Shown here: positions 8,739 to 17,334 of the stretch, piece by piece | Position numbering within the stretch: position 1 is the first letter of the stretch | How the letters are laid out: each line of letters begins with the position of its first letter | Assembly: GCF_013415125.1 (NCBI RefSeq) | Contig: NZ_JACCDE010000002.1 | Coordinates: forward strand, 124,001-188,000 | Length of the DNA: 64,000 bases | Reading direction: 5' to 3' | DNA from: Vreelandella glaciei | GTDB taxonomy: Bacteria; Pseudomonadota; Gammaproteobacteria; Pseudomonadales; Halomonadaceae | Program-made: the position numbers and the translations under genes | The notes under the pieces: generated by a model | What the model was told of the DNA's origin: nothing | What the model saw: only the letters and a program-made list of their open reading frames with translations | Databases searched by the model: none

Positions 8739-9592
8739 GATGCCTCCACGTTCACACTGATCTTACCAATACGCTCAATCTCACAATTGATGGTGTCACC
8801 AGGCTGGATAGGCCCCACCCCCTCTGGTGTCCCGGTATACAGCAGATCGCCGGGCTCGAGGGTGTAGAATTTGGAGGCAAACTCTATAAGTTCGGCTACA
8901 TCCATGATCAGATCTTTGGTATTGGCGCTTTGTCGCACTTTTCCATTCACATCTAGGGTCATCGCTAATGCATGAGGGTTTTCTATCTCATCGGCGGTAA
9001 CCAGCCAGGGGCCCAGCACTGTGTAGGAATCTAGCGACTTACGCAGGCTGCGCTCCTCCGGCCCACGAATCGTGATATCCAGCCCGATGCTGTATCCCGC
9101 CACGTAGGACAGCGCATCCTTTGCTAAAACGTTTTTGGCACGTTTGCCAATGATGGCAACCAATTCGATTTCGTGGTCGGTTCGGCGGTCCGGAAGACCG
9201 ACGTACACAGAATCATCAGGACCGACCAGTGAACTTGTAGCTTTGAGGAACAGCCCTGTCTCCTGTATCTTTCGCACATGTGCTCGGGAGAAAGTCGCGG
9301 TATCCTCAATGGCCTCATCCAAGTGGGCTTGGTAGTTGACTGGAGCCGCGACAACCTTGCCGGGGTTGGCAACCGGGGAGCGCAATGTCACCTTGCTGAG
9401 AGGATAACGCCGAGCGAATTGTATGGCATCCGCTATGACAGGCATTAATTCTGGTAAGCAAGCAATCAGTTGATCTCCACGGGGATAGGGATATTCCGAG
9501 GCACCGATACGAGTTAGGACGCTTGAGACGTCCAATACCTCGTTACCGTCTACGACACCCAGGCGATTGTTATTGAACAAGCAGATTTTCAT
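8735..9592 (-). CDS. Fumarylpyruvate (or maleylpyruvate) hydrolase, FAH family
   Basis: A 285-residue fumarylacetoacetase-family hydrolase. The metal-binding core is recognisable in DHEIELVAIIGK (metal-ligand glutamates), AGYSIGLDITIR and the C-terminal PGDLLYTGTPEGVGPIQPGD, the hallmark glycine-rich loop of the family. In the gentisate pathway this enzyme cleaves fumarylpyruvate to fumarate and pyruvate. No glutathione-dependent maleylpyruvate isomerase is present in the window, so the enzyme may act directly on maleylpyruvate, as described for isomerase-independent gentisate pathways. It is longer than the roughly 200-230-residue NagK-type proteins because it has an extra N-terminal domain. 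It lies between gentisate dioxygenase and 3-hydroxybenzoate hydroxylase. Confidence 0.85.
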   Translation of the reverse strand: MKICLFNNNRLGVVDGNEVLDVSSVLTRIGASEYPYPRGDQLIACLPELMPVIADAIQFARRYPLSKVTLRSPVANPGKVVAAPVNYQAHLDEAIEDTATFSRAHVRKIQETGLFLKATSSLVGPDDSVYVGLPDRRTDHEIELVAIIGKRAKNVLAKDALSYVAGYSIGLDITIRGPEERSLRKSLDSYTVLGPWLVTADEIENPHALAMTLDVNGKVRQSANTKDLIMDVAELIEFASKFYTLEPGDLLYTGTPEGVGPIQPGDTINCEIERIGKISVNVEAS

Positions 9593-9622
9593 GCAATGGT
9601 TATCCTTTGTATCAGGGAGTTG

Positions 9623-10642
9623 TCAGGCTTTTTTACTCTCGCCCTTCCAAAAGCCCAAATGTTCCTGAAGGGGGCGATCTGAAAAACTGAACAAAACACA
9701 TTCATCGGAGGCTTTGAAGCGACGCCAGGCCCAGCCAGGAACCACAAACACATCGTGCTGATTTGCCGTCCACTCCTGATCTCCGACGTGAACGCGGACA
9801 CTACCCTCCACTACGCAATAGACCGCACCATCTGTTTCCCTATGCTCCACGCCCTGAAACCCAGGTGGCAGAAGCTGTATGTAAGCGCCCATGGTAAGGA
9901 TCGGTGATTCACCATTGGTGGGATTGGTAAAGGTCAGCTTGAGCCCAATGGCAGGATCACAATCACCACTCTCAGCGAGCTGAGTCAACGCCGCCCGAGT
10001 GCGCTTATAGGGGTAGTGGAACAAGGGGCTCGTCGTGCCACTGCCCTGATACCCAACTGGGGTTAACCCGGATGCATAACGCGCTTCAGAGTCGCCCGCC
10101 GGTCGACGAACTTCCTGGCGATTGTTCGGATCGTCAGCAGAGAAGCCCGCGTTAAGCATCTGTACGACAGGTACATCAAGGCCATCCAGCCACATCACCG
10201 GGTCGCTACCCTCGGCGCCATGGTCGTGGAACACCCCGGATGGTGTGATCACGAAATCACCAGGGCGCATCATTACTTTTTCACCGTCCACATTAGTGAA
10301 GCCACCTTCGCCGCTGAGAATCAGGCGCAAGGCCGAAGCCGTATGCCGATGACTTGGCGCGACCTCGCCAGGCAGAATCATCTGAATGCCTGCGTATAGT
10401 GAGGTGGTTACCAAGGATTTACCGCGTAGCTTTGGGTTTTCCAGCACCAGGACGCGACGCTCGGCATCCTCAGCTGAAATGGCTTCACAAGCCATCTCCA
10501 TGTTCTTGCGAATCGTTTTATCACGCCAGATAACGGGCTCCAGTACCTGTTTAGGCTCACGTGGTGTCAAACCTCGCAGCACCTCCCATAGTGGCGCCAT
10601 GTTGTCTTTGGAGATTAATTCTTTAAATGCTGTATCGGTCAT
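9623..10642 (-). CDS. Gentisate 1,2-dioxygenase
   Basis: A 339-residue bicupin predicted to open the gentisate ring to maleylpyruvate using non-haem ferrous iron. The first cupin contains PSHRHTASALR, with His98 and His100 as iron ligands, followed by the MRPGDFVITPSGVFHDHG segment with His139. The second cupin (GVEHRETDGAVYCVVEGS, then HDVFVVPGWAW) is degenerate in the expected way. Length and both cupins fit family enzymes. It is the first gene of the operon running left (dioxygenase, hydrolase, 3-hydroxybenzoate hydroxylase) and is divergent from the IclR regulator at 10980, with about 340 bases of shared promoter region. Confidence 0.93.
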   Translation of the reverse strand: MTDTAFKELISKDNMAPLWEVLRGLTPREPKQVLEPVIWRDKTIRKNMEMACEAISAEDAERRVLVLENPKLRGKSLVTTSLYAGIQMILPGEVAPSHRHTASALRLILSGEGGFTNVDGEKVMMRPGDFVITPSGVFHDHGAEGSDPVMWLDGLDVPVVQMLNAGFSADDPNNRQEVRRPAGDSEARYASGLTPVGYQGSGTTSPLFHYPYKRTRAALTQLAESGDCDPAIGLKLTFTNPTNGESPILTMGAYIQLLPPGFQGVEHRETDGAVYCVVEGSVRVHVGDQEWTANQHDVFVVPGWAWRRFKASDECVLFSFSDRPLQEHLGFWKGESKKA

Positions 10643-10686
10643 AGCTCCTCCTTAAGATTCAGCTGATGTGTGTTTGTAAGGATCAG

Positions 10687-10730
10687 CAATTATTGTCTCT
10701 GCCGTAAATAAAACAATTTTTTCGTATTGT
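10687..10730. promoter_or_regulatory. Candidate operator repeats between gentisate operon and IclR gene
   Basis: Two inverted repeats lie 45-90 bases upstream of the gentisate dioxygenase start: CAATTATTG at 10687-10695 and ACAAT-N8-ATTGT at 10713-10730. Both are built on the same CAAT/ATTG half-site, and the surrounding sequence is AT-rich as expected of a promoter. The divergent IclR gene makes its product the likely ligand. Binding is inferred. Confidence 0.4.
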
Positions 10731-10979
10731 GATAATTTTGCTTTTTATGCGGTTGGGGTCAAGGCAAAAATATGTATTTGCGACAAAAGTATTATCTTCG
10801 GGAGGCTTTGATACAGGCTATGGTGCTGGGCGCTTAAAAATTTTTTTAAGCAATCACAGCGTATTGAGGCAACTGATGGTCATGTGTGACAGTCAGTTAT
10901 TGCTGTAAGCCCCTAGTGAGCTTTGCAAAAGATGCGCGCAGTGGTTTAAGGGCGCTATTAACAGACTGGAAATGTTGAG

Positions 10980-11759
10980 GTGGCTTTGAAAGAGAATTCT
11001 CAGGAACGGCTGCTGCGATTACTTTCCCTGTTCGCTGATGAAGAAAAAGGGGAGTGGTCGGTCGATGAGGCGTCTGTACACTTGGGGATTTCGGCCAGCC
11101 AGACCTACCGTTACTTCAGAACGCTTGCCTCGGCCGGTTATATTTCAGCCTATACAACAGGGAGGTATGTACTTGGCCCGGCGATAATTGAGCTGGACCG
11201 TAAACTAAGGATTGGCGATCCAATGATTCATGCGGCGAGAAGTATCATGCGAGAAATGCTCAGCACGGCACCTTCTGCCAGTATCGCCATTCTTTGCCGC
11301 TACTTCCGGGGCCAAGTAATGTGTGTGCATGAGGAATTCGAGACTTATCAGCACCATGAGATTAGCTATGAGCGTGGCCAGCCGCGACCTTTATATCAAG
11401 GCGCTGCATCAAAAGTGATTCTGGCCAACTTACCCTTACGCCAAGCTAGAGCCTACTTCAACCACGCTCCTGATAAATTCAACCAGTTTGACCTTGGCGC
11501 CAACTGGACAGAGGTCAAGCGAAGCCTTCGAGAGCTTAGAAGCCAGCCTGCTATTATCACGGCAGGTGAGCTTGGAACAAGTGCCTCTGGGATTTCAGCC
11601 CCTATTTATGACGACAAGCGAGTTCTTGGAAGTGTCAGCCTCGTCTTACCGATAACCGTCGCAACAGAGGAAGTAACCTCTTCTTTGATGCCCGTTGTAG
11701 CAGCAGCAGGTCAAGAAATGACCAGTAAAATGCAGCACTTGGCTCAATTGCAGCAGTGA
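10980..11759 (+). CDS. IclR-family transcriptional regulator of the gentisate operon
   Basis: A 259-residue IclR-type regulator. The N-terminal winged helix (residues about 8-65: ERLLRLLSLFADE, then SVDEASVHLGISASQTYRYF and the wing RYVLGPAI) is followed by the effector-binding domain, with RPLYQGAASKVILANLP and ASGISAPIYDDKRVLGSVSL as family landmarks. It begins with GTG at 10980; a TTG six bases later, preceded by GAGGT, is an equally good start. It is divergent from the gentisate dioxygenase operon. IclR proteins such as PcaR, PobR and MhpR often regulate aromatic genes with the substrate as effector. I infer 3-hydroxybenzoate or gentisate as inducer. Confidence 0.88.
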   Translation: MALKENSQERLLRLLSLFADEEKGEWSVDEASVHLGISASQTYRYFRTLASAGYISAYTTGRYVLGPAIIELDRKLRIGDPMIHAARSIMREMLSTAPSASIAILCRYFRGQVMCVHEEFETYQHHEISYERGQPRPLYQGAASKVILANLPLRQARAYFNHAPDKFNQFDLGANWTEVKRSLRELRSQPAIITAGELGTSASGISAPIYDDKRVLGSVSLVLPITVATEEVTSSLMPVVAAAGQEMTSKMQHLAQLQQ

Positions 11760-11778
11760 TGAAGACGCCATCTATTTT

Positions 11779-11812
11779 GCCCCGTGCCTGCTTTCGCAGC
11801 ACAGGGCTTTTT
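11779..11812 (+). terminator. Rho-independent terminator after the IclR gene
   Basis: GCCC-(C)-GTG-(C)-CTGC pairs with GCAG-CAC-(A)-GGGC around a TTTC loop, and the hairpin is followed by five Ts. It starts 20 bases after the IclR stop and separates that gene from the convergent aldehyde dehydrogenase. Confidence 0.8.
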
Positions 11813-11842
11813 GTCAATCGCAAATGCTTAATTTATTGAGCG

Positions 11843-13300
11843 CTAGAAGGGATACTGGATACCTTGCTCCATCACACTGATCCATTGGGTGGTGGTGAAC
11901 TCATCTAGGTTTGCGGGGCCACCGAAGCGACCGCTGGTACCTGAGCGGCCCATGCCACCGAAGGGTACCTGGAATTCGTTATTCACAGTCTGATCGTTGA
12001 TATGCACCATCCCCACGCGGATGCGCTCGGCGAAGCGTTGGGCACGTTCCGTGGAGGCAGAATGAATGGCAGCGGCGAGTCCGTAGGGCGAGGCGTTGAC
12101 CAGGGCGATGGCTTCTTCGTCACTATCGAAGAGTGTTATCGGCGCCACTGGACCGAAAATCTCCTCGCCAAAGGCAGGCATTTCTGGCGTCACGCCGCTA
12201 AGAACCGTGGCTTCAAAGAAGTTGCCATCGCGTTTACCGCCAGCGACAACGTTAGCACCCATGGCCACAGAGCGGTTCACGATCTCTTCAACGCGGCGCG
12301 CTTGGGTCTCGTTGATCAACGGGCCGAGGTGTACCTGCTGTTTCCAAGGATCACCCGTGACTAAGCGCGTGGCCCGCTCGGCGAGTTTGTTCATGTACTT
12401 GTCCGCCACTGAACGGTGCACTAAGTGCCGTCCTGCCTGCATGCAGATTTGACCCTGGTGGAGGAAAGCCCCCCAAGCCGCGGAAGAGGCGGCTGCCTCC
12501 AAGTCGGCATCTTCTAAAACCACCATTGCATTATTGCCACCAAGCTCAAGGGCACATTTCTTGAGCATACGCCCGCAGGTTTCGCCAATTTTCTCGCCAA
12601 CGGCGGTAGAGCCCGTAAAGGAGATCATGCCGACATCCGAGTGTTGAACCAACGCCTCACCCACCTCGGGCCCACCTGGTAGTACGTGGAACACGCCCTC
12701 CGGCAAGCCAGCTGCTTCTAGAACCTCGGCCATCAAAGCACCTCCACAGATAGCGCTCATTGGGGCTGGCTTCAGGATCACACAGTTGCCCATGGCTAAG
12801 GCAGGAAAGACCGAGCGCATGGCTAAGAGGATGGGGAAGTTCCAAGGAGCTATAACCCCCACTGTGCCAATGGGTACCCGCTTCCAGTAATTGCGACGAC
12901 CTGGCATGCTAGAAGGGAAGATCTGTCCGTTGGGTTGCATGGGGAGTGCTGCGGCCATCTGGGCCTGTTCATAGGTAACCTGCAGTTCCCATTCAGCCTT
13001 GGCTGCTGTAGAGCCGCACTCACGAATATTCCAGCGATTGATTTCTTCGGCCCGCTCTTTGAGCAGGGCGGCGGCCCGGCGTAGGATCTCTGCTTTTTGA
13101 TCGAAAGGTAACGTGGCCCAATGTTGCTGAGCTGAGTTAGCGATAAGTGCAGCGCGACCTACGTCTACGGGAGTAGCCGTCTGAACTTTAGCGAGGACTT
13201 CGCCGGTGGCGGGTCCAATTACGGCAGCCTGAGGCCCTTCAGCAGTTTGCCACTGTCCCAGGTAAATTTTGTCTTCCCAGATGGGTGAAGTCTCATTCAT
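11843..13300 (-). CDS. Benzaldehyde dehydrogenase-type NAD(P)+ aldehyde dehydrogenase (copy 1)
   Basis: A 485-residue aldehyde dehydrogenase, same length as the paralogue at 36930-38387. It shows the Rossmann segment GTVGVIAPWNFPILLAMRS, the catalytic glutamate in CALELGGNNA (about 252) and the nucleophilic cysteine in HQGQICMQAGRH (about 286). The ATG at 13300 has AAGGAA upstream and gives the same N-terminus length as the paralogue; the longer frame to 13411 lacks support. The product closely resembles the XylC/MdlD benzaldehyde dehydrogenase group, oxidising an aromatic aldehyde to the acid. It is transcribed alone, convergent with the IclR gene, and its substrate may be vanillin or a hydroxybenzaldehyde from neighbouring pathways. 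Parts of the gene are almost identical in DNA to the second copy. Confidence 0.85.
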   Translation of the reverse strand: MNETSPIWEDKIYLGQWQTAEGPQAAVIGPATGEVLAKVQTATPVDVGRAALIANSAQQHWATLPFDQKAEILRRAAALLKERAEEINRWNIRECGSTAAKAEWELQVTYEQAQMAAALPMQPNGQIFPSSMPGRRNYWKRVPIGTVGVIAPWNFPILLAMRSVFPALAMGNCVILKPAPMSAICGGALMAEVLEAAGLPEGVFHVLPGGPEVGEALVQHSDVGMISFTGSTAVGEKIGETCGRMLKKCALELGGNNAMVVLEDADLEAAASSAAWGAFLHQGQICMQAGRHLVHRSVADKYMNKLAERATRLVTGDPWKQQVHLGPLINETQARRVEEIVNRSVAMGANVVAGGKRDGNFFEATVLSGVTPEMPAFGEEIFGPVAPITLFDSDEEAIALVNASPYGLAAAIHSASTERAQRFAERIRVGMVHINDQTVNNEFQVPFGGMGRSGTSGRFGGPANLDEFTTTQWISVMEQGIQYPF

Positions 13301-13564
13301 GTAAATATTCCTTATTGTATTTGCGAGTGTAATGACTAACTGAGATGGCTTTAATTCGGAAACAACTGATATGCTGATGTGGAAATATAACTGTTCTAGG
13401 AAGTAGGCCAATTGAGGAGAAAGGTAGACGAAATATTATTTGGTGTTTCTGTACTACGTGTTTGTGGCTGCCGCAAAAAATCATTGTTTTACTGGGATAA
13501 GGGGCAAGTCAGCAACAATATCTTATTCTAAGTTCTACTTATGCTTCATTGCCCCCAAAGTCTC

Positions 13565-14623
13565 CTAGTCTAAAGCCCCTGCCTTCTTCTCTAATTCGTC
13601 AACAAAATTATCTTCACTGTTACTTTTTTTACTAGAAGCTGCTGCCTCCAGGGCTGCATGGTATGGACAGCCAATAAATTTGGGGTCGTCCTTATATTGT
13701 TGAGCAAAGTGTTCAGGAAAGCGTCCATCCAGATCCTTTATCTCGCTCCGAATACTTTTTTTCTCTTCGCTTGACATCCGCAATCTTTCTTCGATATAGC
13801 TTTCGGTTGGGTCGTCAGCGTTTTCTTCCATCTGCCAGAAAATATAGCCCATAAGCTTAGGGAGAATCTCCGCAGCCATTGGGTCGGGTGGGTCGATACC
13901 GAGCGTTTTTAGCGTAGTGGGTAGCGACATGGCCCTAATTAGCTGATGGCCAAACCAGTGAAGCGGGGGTGGAAAAAACCTGAAAACAAACTGCTCATAG
14001 ATAGCATTAGCTACCAAGTTGGCTCGCTCGGGTGTCGGCCTAGGAGTGTTTTCATACTGCTCACAGAACTCTACTAGCTCTTCAAAACTATTTGGATAGC
14101 CTGTGATGGGTTGACCGTTTTCTGCATAAAAAAGTTTAGACATGTCACGCCAAAAAAGGTGAGCCGCTATTTTCTCTTTTTCAGATATACCAGGGGCCCC
14201 CATCTTCAGTTTTAGGCGATGCATTGTGGTTGCAGAAAACGCCAACGTATAGATGTAATCTTCATTATAGGAGAATGCGCCAGGGTACTTTTTGGCCCAA
14301 TAAACATGAAGCTTATTTATACTCTCAATAGATTTGAGAGTTCTCTCATCGTTAGGGCCATAGAACCACCAAAGAGCATTGGCACTGCCCGTCTGCTCAA
14401 CCCGCGAGGTGGATTGGTGAAGTACTTTCCCTCCATCTTCACGCCAGACAGCTTTTGACCCCCAGTCCGTTACGATAAAGTTGGGGAAGGTGAGTGCATA
14501 GATGAAATTCTGCATGAAGTCATCTAAGCGATAACTGCTTGAAAGCCTCCATATTTCTATGTAATCCTTATGGGGATCGAGGCTCTTGATCTTATCTGCA
14601 ATCCATTTTTTTGGCTTATTCAT
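13565..14623 (-). CDS. Putative MpaB/DUF2236-like oxygenase-fold protein
   Basis: A 352-residue soluble protein with no signal peptide. The pattern SINKLHVYWAKKYPGAFSYN, then EDYIYTLAFSATTMHRL and later HLFWRDMSKLFYAENG with ITGYPNSFEELVEF, resembles the DUF2236 family. That family includes the fungal oxygenase MpaB and the bacterial latex-clearing protein Lcp, which use a haem or histidine-bound metal for oxidative cleavage. The match rests on the order of His, Trp-Arg and PxS elements recognised by eye, not on a search. The C-terminus is charged and Lys/Glu-rich. The next gene downstream of the shared strand start is an outer-membrane protein at 14655-15659, 31 bases upstream of this start, so the two form a transcription unit. 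Its substrate is unknown; a hydrophobic or polymeric compound would suit both genes. Confidence 0.5.
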   Translation of the reverse strand: MNKPKKWIADKIKSLDPHKDYIEIWRLSSSYRLDDFMQNFIYALTFPNFIVTDWGSKAVWREDGGKVLHQSTSRVEQTGSANALWWFYGPNDERTLKSIESINKLHVYWAKKYPGAFSYNEDYIYTLAFSATTMHRLKLKMGAPGISEKEKIAAHLFWRDMSKLFYAENGQPITGYPNSFEELVEFCEQYENTPRPTPERANLVANAIYEQFVFRFFPPPLHWFGHQLIRAMSLPTTLKTLGIDPPDPMAAEILPKLMGYIFWQMEENADDPTESYIEERLRMSSEEKKSIRSEIKDLDGRFPEHFAQQYKDDPKFIGCPYHAALEAAASSKKSNSEDNFVDELEKKAGALD

Positions 14624-14654
14624 AGCTTTACACCTCGTGGTAGATTCATTTTAA

Positions 14655-15659
14655 TTAAAGTGGATACGCTAAGCGCGCTTGGACTGAGAAGTCGTTTTTT
14701 GCGCGATTTTCGACTTCTGTCTCGTGATATACGTTGAACCAAAGCCATGGCCCTTTGGTGTTTTTCCACAATAGCCCTGGTCCAATGCCTAATACCTCCT
14801 CTCGCGAATCTTCAAGACGTTGTCCATTGACTTTGTCGTCCTCCAGTTGCTTAAAGTAGTATCCATTTAAGCCAACTGACACGTTCGGAATGACTTCATA
14901 AGAGGCGGCGAAGTTTGACCAGGCGGCTTGGCCTGCTTGGGTATCGCGAACTGGATCACCATTGAACAGCTGGTAGGTACTGCTGGCAGGATCGCTGTTT
15001 TTGAAGTTGTATAGATAATGCAGCCGCCAGCTCATTTCCCAACGCTCAGCAGGCATCCACGTTGCCGCCCAATAAGGGTTTATCGAGTAAAAATTTGAAC
15101 CGGGATTAAAGTCTTTAGTCTCATCGTATTCACCTATAGGCAACGAAACATCAAGCGCCAAACGCTGAACGAACGTAGGCCGTCCCTGAGCGTCGACTAT
15201 TGGATCAAACTGAACCATTGGGCCAAGAGATATATCTCCAAAACCTGTGCCGTTGTCTTTTAATTGAGGGCCTTTAGCCCCAAAATCAGCATCGAGTGAA
15301 ACGATTGGTAGAATGATGCTCCAGCCTAAATGCCCTCCTCTCCCAATTGTTTTTGGTGAGTAGTAAGTAAATTGATTTACTAAAGTGGTGGCACTGAACT
15401 CTGGGTTATCAAAAACCTTATTATCATTGCCATCGTTATCGCGGAAAGACGTTGCTCTACGGTGCTGTAAGTAAATATTGTGATTAAGTCCAGGCGGCCC
15501 AGCGAAGCCGTCATAGAAACTGGTATTACCAAGGTTTATGCCACCTGGCTGACTAACGGCAGGTGGGGGTGGACCATTTGCCGCCAAGGCAGAAGAACAT
15601 ACCAGGGCAAATAGAGACGACGATATTATTGCACGTGCGTACATGGGAGCTTTATTCAT
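14655..15659 (-). CDS. SphA/MetA-type outer-membrane protein of aromatic degradation
   Basis: A 334-residue secreted protein with a signal peptide (core IISSSLFALVCSSALAA, cleavage after ALA). The mature part alternates short beta strands and ends YPL with an aromatic C-terminal strand, typical of an outer-membrane beta-barrel. Segments such as YLQHRRATSFRDNDG, FGDISLGPMVQFDP and NPYWAATWMPAERWEMSWRL match the family annotated as MetA-pathway phenol degradation or SphA proteins, thought to be barrels for hydrophobic or aromatic substrates. It precedes the putative MpaB-like gene and follows the AraC gene on the same strand, 440 bases away. Transport specificity is not evident. Confidence 0.8.
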   Translation of the reverse strand: MNKAPMYARAIISSSLFALVCSSALAANGPPPPAVSQPGGINLGNTSFYDGFAGPPGLNHNIYLQHRRATSFRDNDGNDNKVFDNPEFSATTLVNQFTYYSPKTIGRGGHLGWSIILPIVSLDADFGAKGPQLKDNGTGFGDISLGPMVQFDPIVDAQGRPTFVQRLALDVSLPIGEYDETKDFNPGSNFYSINPYWAATWMPAERWEMSWRLHYLYNFKNSDPASSTYQLFNGDPVRDTQAGQAAWSNFAASYEVIPNVSVGLNGYYFKQLEDDKVNGQRLEDSREEVLGIGPGLLWKNTKGPWLWFNVYHETEVENRAKNDFSVQARLAYPL

Positions 15660-16099
15660 ACATCAAGGCCTGTTGTTGTTATAGTGTTTTTGGGTGTTTA
15701 AGTTTTAATGCAGAGGCCTAATGCCTCTGTTGCACCTGACTTTAGGAGAGAAAAAAGATCGTGTCTTGTCTGAAAGCGACATATTTGAACAGCTGTGCCA
15801 TTACGACATTTCATGAGTCGTAGCGTATGCGAGTTACTTAAAGTTCAAGCTCATGGCCCCCCCTTTGCAAGATACGGGGAGGCATTTTTGAAGGTGATTA
15901 TTGAAAGCAAGAGGGGTGGGCCTGGAGCTCTGCCAACTGTCAAACAACATATTGTCCGAGAATACGATGGTTAGCCTGTGTTGAGCGAGGAGGGCTTCCA
16001 AAGTAGCTCGGCTCATAGCAATGGGTAGCCGATAGAGATGAGTGGGTTTGCTTAATAGCTTTTCGTTAATATTGTTAATTAAAATTAAGTTTTGAAATA
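15660..16099. other. Intergenic region upstream of the outer-membrane protein gene
   Basis: About 440 bases between the AraC gene and the outer-membrane protein, both on the minus strand. A 60-codon frame at 15834-16016 (minus) has no recognisable similarity, so I do not call it. The region should hold the promoter of the 15659-13565 unit and probably the AraC target, but no convincing operator or terminator was identified. Confidence 0.4.
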
Positions 16100-17077
16100 T
16101 CAGCCGGCCCTGGCTGAATCGCGAAAGACTCGCGGTGAAACGCCATAAGAAGCTTTAAATGATCTGCTAAAGTGTGCACTACAGGTAAAACCCCATTTAT
16201 GTGCTACATCACTAATCGTGCGCCCTATGCTATTTGGGTCTCGAAGGTCTTCTGCACAGCGGGTTAAGCGGCGCTGCCAGATATACTCACTTAAACTACA
16301 CTCACTTTCATCTTCAAATGCGCGATGAAGGGTTCGTGTAGAGCACTGCGCAATCTGGGCTATTCGCTCTACGGTTAATTCATGGCTAGAAAGGTTCCTA
16401 TCAACGAAATCTTTTATCCAGTTTTTCTTAAATAAGCGCGGGTTATGCTCAAGCTCTTCTTCCTTGTTCTTGTTTTCAACCGTGTTCTGGAGCAAGGAAA
16501 TAATACTTTTGCCTAGCGAACAGGATGTGGCATCGTTCAGGAGAGGGTACTGTGTATAGGCGTCGACAATAAAATTATGGAGCATTCGGCCTAGTCCATT
16601 CCGATTATTTATGCGTAAATCTTTTGGGATGGTGGCAGGCGTGCCAAGATCGCCACAAAGAAGAATTAAATACTCACAGTTTTTGGTACTTGTAACAGTG
16701 AAATGTCGGCCACAGTCTAGAAAGAGGAGGTCTCCGGGAGTGAAGGTAGAGCTTTTACCACTTTGTTCAACCTGGCTCACTCCGCCCATTTGTAAAACCA
16801 GCAACCCAGGGTGAGCATCCCGATATGCGGTTTTATTAATGCGTCGAGAAAATCGGTGAGGGCTGCAAACCATTCTGCAGAATTGCAACTCACCAAGCGC
16901 GCCGTATTCAAGTCGTCCCTTGAATGGTTCTTTGTATAGTGGTGAAACCGAAGTACTTTCCAATCGCCGGATGCGTTCCGGGGTTTTCCCCAGATGAATA
17001 CTCATGACATCTTGCCATTCTTTAAGGCGTTTAGTATGGCTGAAATGCTCTGTGCTAACGCTGGAAAAATGTCTCAT
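16100..17077 (-). CDS. AraC-family transcriptional activator (AraC-binding-like N-terminus)
   Basis: A 325-residue regulator from the ATG at 17077 (a GTG three codons upstream is the alternative). The N-terminal half, with RINKTAYRDAHPGLLVLQMG and SGKSSTFTPGDLLFLDCGR, resembles the cupin-like sensor of the NitR/FeaR group. The C-terminal 100 residues hold the two helix-turn-helix units: LTVERIAQIAQCSTRTLHRAF, about residues 240-262, and ISDVAHKWGFTCSAHFSRSF, followed by YGVSPRVFR, the family signature. These are one- or two-component AraC activators of catabolic genes. The targets are likely the adjacent outer-membrane and MpaB-like genes, or the isochorismatase-TRAP operon upstream. A run of ten G/C lies in its upstream region. 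Confidence 0.85.
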   Translation of the reverse strand: MRHFSSVSTEHFSHTKRLKEWQDVMSIHLGKTPERIRRLESTSVSPLYKEPFKGRLEYGALGELQFCRMVCSPHRFSRRINKTAYRDAHPGLLVLQMGGVSQVEQSGKSSTFTPGDLLFLDCGRHFTVTSTKNCEYLILLCGDLGTPATIPKDLRINNRNGLGRMLHNFIVDAYTQYPLLNDATSCSLGKSIISLLQNTVENKNKEEELEHNPRLFKKNWIKDFVDRNLSSHELTVERIAQIAQCSTRTLHRAFEDESECSLSEYIWQRRLTRCAEDLRDPNSIGRTISDVAHKWGFTCSAHFSRSFKASYGVSPRVFRDSARAG

Positions 17078-17203
17078 GGTGCGCACTCATTTTGTGTGAG
17101 GTGGCTATTAAAAAGTACATCCTTAGCTTTAGGCTGGCCCATTGCAGCAGTTGCTGGCGGCTATACGGTATTCAAGAATATTAAGCGCTCTAAGCGTTGA
17201 TGA

Positions 17204-17213
17204 CCCCCCCCCC
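17204..17213. repeat. Homopolymeric C10 tract upstream of the AraC gene
   Basis: Ten consecutive C residues lie between the isochorismatase stop at 17335 and the AraC start near 17077. Tracts of this length are prone to slipped-strand change. It is about 125 bases upstream of the AraC start, where a length change could alter promoter geometry. No evidence of variation can be seen in a single sequence. Confidence 0.8.
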
Positions 17214-17334
17214 GGAGCGTCAGTGCAGGGGCAGCAGCAATAATAGTAATAGGGAGGACCTTGTTGAAACTGGTTTTTTGGCTTCTGCCTGCATCCCCTT
17301 TTTTTAATTCATGAACAGCAATATATTGTTTGCT

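Noticed and set aside
15834..16016. 60-codon minus-strand frame between AraC and outer-membrane genes
   Set aside because: No recognisable motif and no convincing ribosome site; treated as non-coding.
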